Below are positions 1 through 7,869 of a stretch of 36,247 nucleotides of DNA, piece after piece. The position numbers and the translations under genes are program-made. Below the pieces are notes generated by a model. It searched no databases and had not been told where the DNA came from. It worked only from the letters and a program-made list of their open reading frames with translations. Every line of letters begins with the position of its first letter. Within the stretch, counting starts at the first letter, position 1. The DNA is from a virus, in IMG/VR virus record IMGVR_UViG_3300027971_000120, positions 1 to 36,247 of that record; one strand, 5' to 3'.

Positions 1-2853
1 GAGCCCTTCACTAAGTCAGATGTGCGAGCATTTATGACTCTCCCAGCTTTCAACTTTAAGGATTTCATCTTTAGCAATCGGTACAAGTTGACCGCTAATA
101 AAGCAGAAGTTCTCTCAGAACTTGCCCAAGAGCTTCGGGTCAGCGGTGTGACAGTCGATGAGAAAGTCTTATCCAGGGTCTTGGACAAGATATCTCAGGA
201 AATGGATAAGGTGGTGGAAGACGAGTTTAGCAAATCCCTTGGTCGGTTGTTTGGTAAGCGGGATAACAAAGCCATCTCAGCAATCAAGGCTAGGGCTCCT
301 GGGATCTTGAAAGCGGCATTGGCTGGTAACTTGTCTGATAGCGTTGTCTTTGAATACATCGCCGAGAAACTCAAGCTAGATAACAAGAGCTGGGAACCTT
401 CGACTGAAACAAAAGACAAGATTCGGGCTATCGCTCAAGAGATTGCTAATGACCCTGATGGTCTTGGCTCTCGCCGAGCGATGACCAAGACAATTGAGCT
501 ACTTGATACCATTAAGAAAGATTCAGGAATTACAATTGCTCAGGCATTCCTGGGGCAGTTTTACACAAACATCCTTCAGGGTGTGAAAACGATAACAATC
601 AACGTTCTCTCTCCGATTGGTAGTTTGATGACGACTAGCACAGCCCTTGGCCGAAGAGCTATTAGGGATAAGAACTTCTCGGCTACACGAGTTGCTTTGC
701 AGGCTGTACCGAGAGCCTTGAACACGGCTCTAACTGAGATGATGGACTTAATTGGGACGGGGGATATGGCGGGTAAAATCATTGACCCTAATAAGAGCAT
801 GGTTAACCGTGTCTCTGGCAAACCGATCCCAGAGCTGCTGGCCGATACAGACCTTAAAATCAACGCCAATTCTGGTTTTGGGAAACTCTTGGTGAAGGGT
901 GCTGAACTATGGTTTGGGTGGAATCAAAAGGGAATGTGGCCAAAGATCCCAGTTAGCAAATCGGTTTGGGATGGGGCGTACAAACTGGTTAGCAAATCTA
1001 GCCAGGTGGTTGGACTTGGGAAGGTGAGGGGTTCTCCTTATCCCGAGAAAGTTCCAGTAATTCAAGTAAGCCCTACGGGTGTTGGCGTGTTGATATCCAG
1101 GTTGTTTAACGCTTTGGATCTTGGGTCTACAACGTTTTACTCGGAAGTCTTTGCAGCTGTCGCAGCTTCCGACGTGTCGAAGGAGTTAATCGAGCAAGGG
1201 CGAGAGGTGGCTTCTCCTGCTCAACTTCTTTCAACAGACTTGGGAAGCCTCCTAAAGCTTGGTCGCAAAATTGCTGGCCGCGACGAAAGGCTTCCTTCCG
1301 GAGCAAACTCCCCCGCCGTCGTGCGTGAGTTTGCAGAGCAGGCAAAGCAAGAGCGTGTTGAACGCCTGAAGCCCGGCTCACTTGCTTTCCGGCAACAGCT
1401 GTCCTTGAGCGCTAGGAGAAATCGTGGGATTTCGAATCCTTATTGGGATCGGGTTTGGAATAAGGCTTCTAAGTCCGAGATGGCGACCATGTCACGAATG
1501 GTTGAGCAAATAAACGACGAAGCATTGTTCTTGGGCTCATGGTTGGCCTTCACAAACAAACCGACGGGAATGACTGGTAAACTAGCGAAAGCTTTAGAGG
1601 GATGGTCTAACGAGCATATGATCGGGAAGATCATCCAGCCCTTCTACTCCATTGTGACAAATGTTTATCAGGTATGGTTGACATGGATGGGGACTGGGAT
1701 CGTGAAAGCCGGTCAAGAAAGCGTCCAGGTGTTTGGGGAGGGCCGTAAACGGAAACCAGAAGATATGCGTTCCGCGGAGCTTGGCTCTGGTATTGCGGGG
1801 CTTGGGATATTGATGGCCGGACTGGCAATGATTGTGGGGAGAATTATTGGGGATGATAAGGACAAGAAGGAAAGGTTTTTTGACTTTTCCGGGAAAGGTC
1901 CCGAAGACCAAGGATTGCGCCAAGCTCTGATCAATAGCGGAGAGTGGCAGCCCGATAGCATTAAGATTGGGAACTTATGGCTCAAGAACGCTAACTGGCT
2001 GCCTACTTATCTCTTGTTTAAGACCTTGGGTTATATGAGCGACTACGCGAAGTATGATAAGCCAAGCAAGGCAAGGACGGGCGAGCTTGCCGCTCAGCTT
2101 GCAATTGCTGGTCTTAAATCAGCTATTTACGGAATCTCTGATGTTCCGTTCTTATCGGGCGCAAAGAGTATGGCCGATTTGTTTGCCTTGGATCGAGCCT
2201 CTTGGGGCGTGAAGGCAGTCAAGTTCTTGATGCGCATGGGTGGGTCTATGGCTTTTGGGAATCTTTACCGGGAGCTGGATAGGAATCTCTTCCCGGTCGC
2301 AAACGAGCAGCCAACTTCAGTCAGCTTGCAGAGCGCACTCGTAATGGCAACTGGGAATGTGCCTTTCTTGCGGAACATAAACAAGCCACAGACCAATGTA
2401 CTTGGGGAGCCTATGGCTTGGAACGGGAAGGGTGAGCCATCGAGCAACCCGCTCCAAAGGGCTGGCGAAACATTCTTTAACTATGGGGATATGATTATGA
2501 CCTACCGGGACAAACCAGATCAATTGTGGGTGGAATTGGCTAGGAAGAGAACTTGGATCAATCTTCCGGATATCAAGGTTCGGGTGAAGGGTGTTGTGTT
2601 AAACGAAGATCAAAGGGACGAGTGGGTAGTGGAGCGAGCAAAGGTGCTTAGAGAAACTGTCCGTGACCCGAAGTGGGTAAAAGACCTTCCAGGTAGGGAT
2701 GCTGGGGATGTGCAAAACGAAATCGACCGTCTGACGACAAGAGCTAATCGGAGTGCTGACAGACTGATCTTGGATAAATACCCCGAGATCTGGGACAAGG
2801 GGATTGAGTATAAGCGGGAGAAGCGGGAGATGGGCCGCAACAACGTTGAGTAA
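1..2853 (+). CDS. Giant virion (internal/ejection-type) protein, C-terminal part; open at left edge
   Basis: The reading frame is open from base 1, so at least 950 residues are visible and the true start lies upstream; a GTG at 22 is only the first possible start inside the window. The protein is long and largely helical. It has a clear hydrophobic segment near residue 600 (GSGIAGLGILMAGLAMIVG) and another weakly hydrophobic stretch about 50 residues earlier, and it ends in a charged tail. The size, helical make-up, single membrane-like segment and position just before a lysozyme-like gene fit the large internal virion or polyvalent proteins of podovirus-like phages, which can be ejected to span the envelope. 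No catalytic motif was recognised in the visible part. Assignment is by size, composition and context only. Confidence 0.6.
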   Translation, partial: EPFTKSDVRAFMTLPAFNFKDFIFSNRYKLTANKAEVLSELAQELRVSGVTVDEKVLSRVLDKISQEMDKVVEDEFSKSLGRLFGKRDNKAISAIKARAPGILKAALAGNLSDSVVFEYIAEKLKLDNKSWEPSTETKDKIRAIAQEIANDPDGLGSRRAMTKTIELLDTIKKDSGITIAQAFLGQFYTNILQGVKTITINVLSPIGSLMTTSTALGRRAIRDKNFSATRVALQAVPRALNTALTEMMDLIGTGDMAGKIIDPNKSMVNRVSGKPIPELLADTDLKINANSGFGKLLVKGAELWFGWNQKGMWPKIPVSKSVWDGAYKLVSKSSQVVGLGKVRGSPYPEKVPVIQVSPTGVGVLISRLFNALDLGSTTFYSEVFAAVAASDVSKELIEQGREVASPAQLLSTDLGSLLKLGRKIAGRDERLPSGANSPAVVREFAEQAKQERVERLKPGSLAFRQQLSLSARRNRGISNPYWDRVWNKASKSEMATMSRMVEQINDEALFLGSWLAFTNKPTGMTGKLAKALEGWSNEHMIGKIIQPFYSIVTNVYQVWLTWMGTGIVKAGQESVQVFGEGRKRKPEDMRSAELGSGIAGLGILMAGLAMIVGRIIGDDKDKKERFFDFSGKGPEDQGLRQALINSGEWQPDSIKIGNLWLKNANWLPTYLLFKTLGYMSDYAKYDKPSKARTGELAAQLAIAGLKSAIYGISDVPFLSGAKSMADLFALDRASWGVKAVKFLMRMGGSMAFGNLYRELDRNLFPVANEQPTSVSLQSALVMATGNVPFLRNINKPQTNVLGEPMAWNGKGEPSSNPLQRAGETFFNYGDMIMTYRDKPDQLWVELARKRTWINLPDIKVRVKGVVLNEDQRDEWVVERAKVLRETVRDPKWVKDLPGRDAGDVQNEIDRLTTRANRSADRLILDKYPEIWDKGIEYKREKREMGRNNVE

Positions 2854-2889
2854 TCTTGACTAAAAACTTACAAGACATAGGGTTAAAAA

Positions 2890-3384
2890 ATGGGACTTGG
2901 AGATAAAGGAACGGCAACCCCTAAAATGGAGGGTATTTTTAGCCAAGGAGTATTGGCTGGAAAAACGGGGAGAATTGTTGAAGCGGCGTCCAAAGCGGGC
3001 ATAAACCCTAACTTGTTTGCTGCTGTGATTGCGCACGAGACTGGCCGGGGCACAAGCAACGCTATTCAGAATTATAACAACCCGGCTGGTATTATGGACC
3101 CGAGGACAAAATGGACAAAGCTCAAGAAGTTTGATTCTTTGGACGATGGGCTTCTTTACTCGGCAAAAAACTTGAAGCGAAGACTGGATCAGGTTGGTGG
3201 GGATATTGGAAAGTTGGCAGATGTCTATGCGCCAAAGGGCGCGGATAACGACCCTAGAGGTTTAAACGCGGGATGGCTTACAGGAGTTAACAAACTTTAC
3301 AGCGAACTTGCAGCCAGCGGAATGCTTTCGGGGACAGTCGGGCAAGGTAATACGCAAGAACAAGTACCAGTAGCCGCAAGATAA
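2890..3384 (+). CDS. Peptidoglycan hydrolase-like protein (glucosaminidase/lysozyme fold)
   Basis: This 164-residue protein probably cleaves the glycan strands of peptidoglycan. Residues about 40-60 carry a hydrolase core (FAAVIAHETGRGTS) in which the Glu of HETG is the likely catalytic acid. It is followed by YNNPAGIMDP, a segment like the 'N(L/P)xGI' strand of glucosaminidases and lytic transglycosylases, and by FDSLDDGLLYSAKNLKRR, as in that fold. There is no signal peptide or membrane segment. With its place 36 bp after the giant virion protein, this favours a virion-associated enzyme over a classical secreted endolysin. A TTGACT box at 2856 may give it a promoter of its own; the ribosome site is weak (AGGG). 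The exact bond cleaved cannot be told from sequence. Confidence 0.65.
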   Translation: MGLGDKGTATPKMEGIFSQGVLAGKTGRIVEAASKAGINPNLFAAVIAHETGRGTSNAIQNYNNPAGIMDPRTKWTKLKKFDSLDDGLLYSAKNLKRRLDQVGGDIGKLADVYAPKGADNDPRGLNAGWLTGVNKLYSELAASGMLSGTVGQGNTQEQVPVAAR

Positions 3385-3400
3385 TAACTGGAGCGTACAA

Positions 3401-3425
3401 GGCGAGTATTGCGGTTACTCGTGCC
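3401..3425. terminator. Hairpin between convergent genes, possible bidirectional terminator
   Basis: The arms GAGTA (3404-3408) and TACTC (3416-3420) pair with a 7-nt loop. GGC (3401-3403) and GCC (3423-3425) extend the stem across a 2-nt bulge. On the + strand ATTTTAGG follows. It lies just past the stop at 3384 and overlaps the stop of the leftward gene at 3415. The U-tract is poor, so termination is only suggested. Confidence 0.35.
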
Positions 3426-3699
3426 ATTTTAGGCTAAGCTCTATGCCGTCGCCGTTAAAATCTGGGTCAGCCCACAATTCAAAGGAGCTATTCTTTTCAC
3501 ACAAAGCTATAAACTCAGACAGGGCTTTTCGGCTTATTTGAAGGCTTCCGTTGCCGTCGATAATAGAGGCTCCAAGGAAGAATTTGAGAAGCTTTGTCCC
3601 GGCGTCACTATCCCCTCTCAACAAGACCATTTCAATCTTGTCGGCTTCGTCTGATTCTTCTTCATCCTTGGTTTCATCAATGTCGTCATACTCTTCCAT
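3415..3699 (-). CDS. Small acidic protein, copy A of a duplicated divergent pair
   Basis: 94 residues, function unknown. The first 30 residues are extremely acidic (MEEYDDIDETKDEEES...). The remainder is a small alpha/beta-looking domain with LLKFFLGASIIDGNG, LQISRKALSE and an acidic ELWADPDFNGDGIELSLKW end. The same domain without the acidic leader occurs at 16456-16737: LLAACVD, LQVSKKALAE, then a D-rich strand. The gene is transcribed away from the gene at 3743, with only 43 bp between start codons, and copy B has the same arrangement. The conserved pairing suggests linked function or shared regulation. Confidence 0.7.
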   Translation of the reverse strand: MEEYDDIDETKDEEESDEADKIEMVLLRGDSDAGTKLLKFFLGASIIDGNGSLQISRKALSEFIALCEKNSSFELWADPDFNGDGIELSLKWHE

Positions 3700-3742
3700 A
3701 CAACCAGCTTGAGTCTATAGCAAAACGTGTCAAGATACAGGG

Positions 3743-4087
3743 GTGAGAATAAAAAATCTTAAAGAAGCGCCGAAACATGGGTGGAGATATAATTCTCCAG
3801 ACACTGGGCACCAGCACACTGCGGAAACCTACGAGGCACTAGTGTCTTCAGTCGCCAGGGAAAAAGTTCAAAGAGGTCTACCAATTCCAGCATTTCTGGA
3901 ACAAATGATTCAAGACCAGATTTGTGATCTGAATAATGGGGAGGGATGTGAGAGTGTTGGTTTGGGGGATATGGTGCATGCGGTTGCACAACCTATTGCT
4001 AAGGCAATCGACCGCGTCGCTGGCACAAACATCCAAGGTTGTGGTGCCTGTGCCAAACGACGGGCGATGCTGAACTCTACTCTTTAG
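3743..4087 (+). CDS. Small phage protein with C-terminal CxxCAKRR motif, copy A
   Basis: 114 residues from a GTG start, with no good ribosome site. The C-terminal third reads GLGDMVHAVAQPIAKAID, then GCGACAKRRAMLN. This matches a widespread small phage/prophage protein pattern (GxGD...Cxx CxxRRxxLN), whose role is unknown to me. The two cysteines with following basic residues could bind metal or nucleic acid. A paralogue at 16763-17089 shares GxGDxVHxxAxPxAKAxDxVxG and CxACAKRRAxLN, and both are divergent from an acidic partner gene. The stop codon overlaps the stop of the leftward gene at 4084. Confidence 0.7.
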   Translation: MRIKNLKEAPKHGWRYNSPDTGHQHTAETYEALVSSVAREKVQRGLPIPAFLEQMIQDQICDLNNGEGCESVGLGDMVHAVAQPIAKAIDRVAGTNIQGCGACAKRRAMLNSTL

Positions 4088-4389
4088 GGTTCAATAAGCG
4101 GGTCCACTTCAAGTGGAGCTGCAATTTCTTCTGGAGTAATTAAACTTGGCGTAAGCAACAATAAGTCTTTTGACTTAAGGCCGACGCCATAGTCGTTTGA
4201 TACGCTACCTAGCCAATCGGGGCTACCAATCGGTCCGTAGTCGTTTGTGAACGAGTTTAGGAACTCGGGAGCGCCCCAAGGGCCGTAATCGTTTGAGGTC
4301 GAATACAACAGATCGGGGTTAGCCGATATGAGTATTTGTTGCCCAAACAAGTTGCTGGATAGCAGCAATAACATTAATAATAGTTTCAT
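4084..4389 (-). CDS. Predicted secreted protein with NDYGPxG repeats
   Basis: 101 residues. An N-terminal signal peptide is visible (residues 1-17: one Lys, a Leu-rich core, then FGQ). The mature part holds three tandem units of about 16-17 residues built on (S/T)NDYGPxGxPxxLxS: near SNDYGPWGAPEFL, TNDYGPIGSPDWL and SNDYGVGL. Similar N-x-YG-x-x-G-S repeats occur in small bacterial proteins of unknown function. A hydrophobic stretch and an acidic tail follow. The product probably acts in the periplasm or outside the cell, which is unusual for a phage gene in a cytoplasmic accessory operon. Possible roles are surface modification or exclusion, but nothing in the sequence decides this. Confidence 0.65.
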   Translation of the reverse strand: MKLLLMLLLLSSNLFGQQILISANPDLLYSTSNDYGPWGAPEFLNSFTNDYGPIGSPDWLGSVSNDYGVGLKSKDLLLLTPSLITPEEIAAPLEVDPLIEP

Positions 4390-4413
4390 GTTTTTCTTTC
4401 TTAAAAGTTACCA

Positions 4414-4437
4414 CCCTGGGGGGATCAACCCCCAGGG
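4414..4437. other. GC-rich intercistronic hairpin 1
   Basis: A perfect 9-bp stem, CCCTGGGGG (4414-4422) with CCCCCAGGG (4429-4437), closes a 6-nt loop. It sits between the leftward genes at 4449 and 4389. No U-run follows on the minus strand, so an intrinsic terminator is unlikely; an RNA stability or processing element is possible. Confidence 0.6.
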
Positions 4438-4448
4438 CAGCGTGTGAT

Positions 4449-4766
4449 TCAGCCTGCCAACTCAGCTTTACCAAGGTCGCCATTAATGACGTCCCGGGCG
4501 GCGTTTCGAACTGGAGTCAATAGTTCTTCCGCCAACTGATTCGGCATATCGATTGAGAAGTTAACAATCTGCTCTTCTCGTGTGGCACCCCATGGGTCAA
4601 TGAGGGCTTGATACTCAACTTGGTAAGATAGTCCCACACCTGTTGTAGGCGTGTAGTAGAACTTACCTTTAACGTGCCAACCAACATCGGAGAACTTACG
4701 GAGTATGTGCTCACGGTTTAGGTTGTTTGGCTTACTGTCTGGCTCTGGCAATGAATTAAACGGCAT
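4449..4766 (-). CDS. Hypothetical protein
   Basis: 105 residues from ATG at 4766 (MPFNSLPEPDSK...). Upstream in-frame ATGs would overlap the preceding gene deeply, so this start, with AGAAAGAAAC ahead of it, is preferred. The protein contains a GWHVKGKFYYTP...LSYQVEYQAL beta-rich middle part and a helical acidic C-terminus. No family recognised. It overlaps the 3' end of the Gp88-like gene by 11 bp. Confidence 0.6.
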   Translation of the reverse strand: MPFNSLPEPDSKPNNLNREHILRKFSDVGWHVKGKFYYTPTTGVGLSYQVEYQALIDPWGATREEQIVNFSIDMPNQLAEELLTPVRNAARDVINGDLGKAELAG

Positions 4767-5511
4767 ATGATGTTTCTTTCTTTTTGTTGGAATAACCGTT
4801 GAATCCGGCTTTCCGTAAGGAGGATAGCGATGCTGCTGCTTTGCTCCCCTTGGGCTGTGTGCCGTGGAGGAGTAGAGCAAACGACTTGGGGTCGTCTCCG
4901 TAAGCGTGGCTATCGTCGTGGTCGATTTCAAGGCCACGTACGTTTGCTTCCGATTCGTTGAACACGACCTCCGCAGAACGAAGGTTGTGTTGCTCGATTA
5001 AGTGATCCCAATAACCACCTCGGCTAGCGGTCAACCTGAAGTTGTTGGGGATCTCGTTCAGCCTGGCCACCCAGAAGTTTAGACTTTTGGTGTAGGCGTA
5101 GAAGATAATCCCAGGATTTCTTTTGGCCGTCTCAATCCAGGCGTCAAAGTAGACCTGATTGAAGAAGTCACCACCAATATGGATGCGAATGTACCGCGCA
5201 TGTATTGGCAGAGACCGTTCGATCAAGCTAACCATGCCGTCAAACGTTGGGTATTTGTAGCGCAACAGATTAGTGTTGTGCTCACGTTGCCTACGTAAGG
5301 ACGGGTACATGGCTTCCATGGACGCTGAGTAACACCGAAACGACGCTCCCTTACCGTCGATAATCTTCCCAGTGGAAAGATTAACTTTCGCCAGGCAGTC
5401 CTGGGCGAAGGGGCACGTGTGGCCTGACAGCAGGCTGACGTGGTAGATACCTTCCTCAAGCTTGGCATTACCATTGCCGAATTTGAGTAGGTCTTTGGCA
5501 TATACGGTCAA
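4756..5511 (-). CDS. Gp88-like protein (mycobacteriophage gene-product-88 family)
   Basis: 251 residues. The likely start is TTG at 5511: it overlaps the stop of the upstream HTH gene as TTGA and follows an AGAGG ribosome site. Longer versions (ATG 5565, TTG 5571) would overlap that gene by about 60 bp. The segment LLKFGNGNAKLEEGIYHVSL precedes Cys33, Cys39 (CPFAQDC) and Cys60 (FRCYSASMEAMYP). Then comes IRIHIGGDFFNQVYFDAWIETA with FYAYTKS, the pattern I associate with the Gp88 family found in mycobacteriophages and cyanophages. The cysteine arrangement suggests a bound metal or Fe-S centre; the reaction is unknown. It is co-transcribed with the HTH and DUF932-like genes. Confidence 0.7.
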   Translation of the reverse strand: MTVYAKDLLKFGNGNAKLEEGIYHVSLLSGHTCPFAQDCLAKVNLSTGKIIDGKGASFRCYSASMEAMYPSLRRQREHNTNLLRYKYPTFDGMVSLIERSLPIHARYIRIHIGGDFFNQVYFDAWIETAKRNPGIIFYAYTKSLNFWVARLNEIPNNFRLTASRGGYWDHLIEQHNLRSAEVVFNESEANVRGLEIDHDDSHAYGDDPKSFALLLHGTQPKGSKAAASLSSLRKAGFNGYSNKKKETSYAV

Positions 5512-5693
5512 GCTAGGACCTCTAGCTTCCGCTTGAAGCGGGGTTGGGGCTCTGCCAACGACCATTCCCAATTGCTGATGACGGGCTGACTGGTGCTAAG
5601 CAACTTTGCCATCTGAGTTTGCGTGAGGTTTCCTCGGCGACGAATGCCTTGGACAAGTTTGCACCAATGAATACGGGGTCTTCCTTTTCTCAT
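5508..5693 (-). CDS. Small Cro/C1-type HTH DNA-binding protein
   Basis: 61 residues from ATG 5693, with AAGGA ahead of it. The body is a helix-turn-helix of the lambda-repressor type: LTQTQMAKLLSTSQPVISNWE is two helices and a turn, with the recognition helix around SQPVISNWE. There is no dimerisation or sensor domain. Phage genes of this size act as local transcriptional regulators. Here it lies inside an operon rather than at an obvious divergent promoter, so its target is not apparent. The C-terminus overlaps the Gp88-like start by 4 bp. Confidence 0.75.
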   Translation of the reverse strand: MRKGRPRIHWCKLVQGIRRRGNLTQTQMAKLLSTSQPVISNWEWSLAEPQPRFKRKLEVLA

Positions 5694-5713
5694 AGTTCTA
5701 ATTCCTTTCGGGG

Positions 5714-6511
5714 TTAGGCGGAAAGCGCCAGTTGCTCGGCGGCTTCCCACAATTTCTTGTTGATGGTTAAGTCGGCATCGATCGAACGGATGGTCCGAAT
5801 CGAACGCCGGCGATTGTTAACTTTCTCGGTCGGAACGTTGCCGTTACGGGTGACGTTCTCTTGGATTCGGTTGAATACCGTCCACAGATCGTTCCCAACG
5901 TCGTGTGAGCGACGAGTCGTTAAGGCGATAGCCTCTGGCCTGGCTGGCCACTTGGACTCGTCTTGGCCGTAGCGAATGGACAGAGCCGAGGCGCCAAGAG
6001 CCAGAATCTTCCCGTCACCAAGCTGTAACTGTGACCAGCTCTCAGCTTTGGATAGGATAAGGGGAAACGTCTCGCCAATTTTAGCGATAGTCTCCGTTAT
6101 GTTTTCGACGGCCGTTATGGTGTGACGAACACGGAAGTCAAAGGCAGAGCCCATAGAGACAACCAAGCCGTTGCTGCAAACCATACGACACAGTTCGGCA
6201 ATGTTGTTCCAGGTAGACTCTGTCCCGTGACTGTTGAGTAGGCGGATACGTGGTGACACGTCGCCAAGCTTCTCAATCGGTTTCTCATCCGGACGAGCAA
6301 AGGTGATCTCATGGCGGGTGTAAGGTCGATTGCCTTCAATCCTGGTAGCTGACTGGCGGGCTTTGACGGGGAACCAACCAAGGTTCTCGTAAGCCTTAAG
6401 TGTTTCGACTGTGCTGATAAACCCGTAGCGCTTTGAGACTTTCGGGTTTGGTTGAGTTGCAAAGGCCGCGGGCGCCCGGTGTCTGATTTCGTCGAGAGTT
6501 AGTATGTTCAT
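5714..6511 (-). CDS. DUF932-like phage/plasmid protein
   Basis: 265 residues from ATG 6511 (MNILTLDEIRHRAPAAF), chosen because GAAAGGATACTA precedes it. It shows the layout of the DUF932 family of phages and plasmids: YGFISTVETLKAYENLGWFPV near the N-terminus, RHEITFARP, then PRIRLLNSHGTESTW and CRMVCSNGLVVS in the middle, followed by FRVRHT and a helical C-terminus. The family has no established biochemical role. In phages it is often found in early accessory operons, as here, next to small regulatory and hypothetical genes. Confidence 0.75.
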   Translation of the reverse strand: MNILTLDEIRHRAPAAFATQPNPKVSKRYGFISTVETLKAYENLGWFPVKARQSATRIEGNRPYTRHEITFARPDEKPIEKLGDVSPRIRLLNSHGTESTWNNIAELCRMVCSNGLVVSMGSAFDFRVRHTITAVENITETIAKIGETFPLILSKAESWSQLQLGDGKILALGASALSIRYGQDESKWPARPEAIALTTRRSHDVGNDLWTVFNRIQENVTRNGNVPTEKVNNRRRSIRTIRSIDADLTINKKLWEAAEQLALSA

Positions 6512-6521
6512 TAGTATCCTT

Positions 6522-6743
6522 TCAGTTAATGGTTGCGACGCCGTCTTTGTTGATGACGACGTCAGTTGCCCAGCCACGAATCACGCAGCGGGGTTGTGAT
6601 GTCCGTTCATGGCTTTCGCAGGGCGTGTTGACCACGACGTTGCGGACCATGTGACAGACGTCTTTGAAGTGAAGGGTCATAACGGCATGACCCCTGCGCC
6701 TGCTTTCAGGCTTGTTGTAATGAATGAACCACCTGTTCTTCAT
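6522..6743 (-). CDS. Conserved small phage protein (CHxV...PRCVxxG)
   Basis: 73 residues from ATG 6743, overlapping the preceding gene by 38 bp. The pattern WFIHYNKPESRRRGHAVMTLHF, KDVCHMV, NTPCESHERTSQPRCVIRGWA recalls a small protein family of phages and integrative elements with conserved Cys and His residues. These may form a metal site. The length is typical of that family and the function is unknown. Confidence 0.6.
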   Translation of the reverse strand: MKNRWFIHYNKPESRRRGHAVMTLHFKDVCHMVRNVVVNTPCESHERTSQPRCVIRGWATDVVINKDGVATIN

Positions 6744-7509
6744 TGGGCTTTCTGTTCTCGCCCCATACGAGCAAAGGCTCTTCGGTTTCCCGACGGGCTG
6801 CTTCGTCGATGATAGCGTCTTGTGCGTCTAGCTTTTTCTTCATTTCTTCTCCTTCGAACACGTAGCTCCAGAACCTGGAGTTGTGTCGTTTCTTGAGTCG
6901 TGACCAATAGGTCTGTCGAGCAACAGGCGCGCTCACGCCTTTTTGATTGCTCGAAGATACCCAGTGGTATTCCATCTTTTCGTAAAGGTGTTTGCCTGGA
7001 CCCTCTGACTTGGCGGCTGTGTTGTGGCCGTAGATTCGGTACTGCCAGATATCCCCGCACATAAGTTTGCAAGTTAAGGGGAAGACAAGCTCTAAGACGT
7101 AAGTGACCTTAGCTATGCCTATGCCTTTGTTCTCCCTAACGAGACGGTCTCGATAGGGGCGCCACAACTCACCAGCTTGGGGAAGGTAGTAGGTTGGGTC
7201 TTTCCAGAACTTCTTGCTGAAGTCCCAGATAAACTCGGTGCGGTTGTTGTGCATGCCGCATCCGCTTTGCCGTAGCTTTTTGTGAAGCTCCGGCTTGTTC
7301 CATTTCCAGGGGAGAAAGTCTTTGAGGGCTTCGTACCCGTAAACATTCCCTTTCCAGCTGGTATGAATGGAGGTGAACGCAAACAACCAACGACGAAAGA
7401 CGTCGTCCATAGTAGTTGGCGTAATGCTTTCCCAGTAAGCTGTCTGACTTGTAATTTCTTGGCTCGTTAATGAGTCAAAGAAAGTATCGGCTGTAGCAGT
7501 ATTGATCAT
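6706..7509 (-). CDS. Putative HhH-type DNA-glycosylase-like protein
   Basis: 267 residues. The centre carries a helix-hairpin-helix-like loop, KGIGIAKVTYVLELV, with Lys134, and an Asp (Asp153) 19 residues further on (CGDIWQYR). This K...D spacing is like the catalytic Lys/Asp pair of HhH-GPD base-excision glycosylases, although the loop reads GxGxxK rather than GVGxK. Some phage proteins of unknown function share this GxGxxK layout. The N-terminal part is helical and Trp-rich, and the C-terminus is charged with a possible coiled coil. If it is an enzyme it would act on DNA bases or a nucleotide substrate. The glycosylase link is an inference. Confidence 0.45.
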   Translation of the reverse strand: MINTATADTFFDSLTSQEITSQTAYWESITPTTMDDVFRRWLFAFTSIHTSWKGNVYGYEALKDFLPWKWNKPELHKKLRQSGCGMHNNRTEFIWDFSKKFWKDPTYYLPQAGELWRPYRDRLVRENKGIGIAKVTYVLELVFPLTCKLMCGDIWQYRIYGHNTAAKSEGPGKHLYEKMEYHWVSSSNQKGVSAPVARQTYWSRLKKRHNSRFWSYVFEGEEMKKKLDAQDAIIDEAARRETEEPLLVWGENRKPNEEQVVHSLQQA

Positions 7510-7515
7510 AAAATG

Positions 7516-7854
7516 TCAAGACTTGAGCGAGGCCAACATTCCTTCGATGTCGTTGATGATCTTTAGTATGTGGGGTAGATCAAGGACTGAGCAGCCCCCG
7601 CTGTTGAATCCAACTTTTCTGTCGCCCTGTTCACCGTACATGTAAGCGACCATTCGGCTTTGATCGGTGCGCTTGAAGTATATGGCGACGTGAGCATTCG
7701 AACCTTCTCGGACGGCATGAGTGCGAACAATGCAATGATCCTCCGGGAAGTCAGAGGTTGCACAGCGTTTCATTTCTGGCTGACCGAAGGTCTTGGCCAA
7801 TCTTCCTGACTCCCATACGACGGGTAGGGGAGGGTTAGCTATTTTTTGTAACAT
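7516..7854 (-). CDS. Hypothetical protein
   Basis: 112 residues from ATG 7854, with GAAAGGAAACAAC ahead of it. It contains EDHCIVRTHAVREGSNAHVAIYFKR, a strand-rich core, and ends in an amphipathic helix (ILKIINDIEGMLASLKS). No family recognised. It is part of the leftward operon, 6 bp from the next gene. Confidence 0.65.
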   Translation of the reverse strand: MLQKIANPPLPVVWESGRLAKTFGQPEMKRCATSDFPEDHCIVRTHAVREGSNAHVAIYFKRTDQSRMVAYMYGEQGDRKVGFNSGGCSVLDLPHILKIINDIEGMLASLKS

Positions 7855-7869
7855 GTTGTTTCCTTTCGT

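Noticed and set aside
4414-4437. Rho-independent terminator
   Set aside because: Stem is strong but no T-run follows on either strand, and the same holds for the other intercistronic hairpins.
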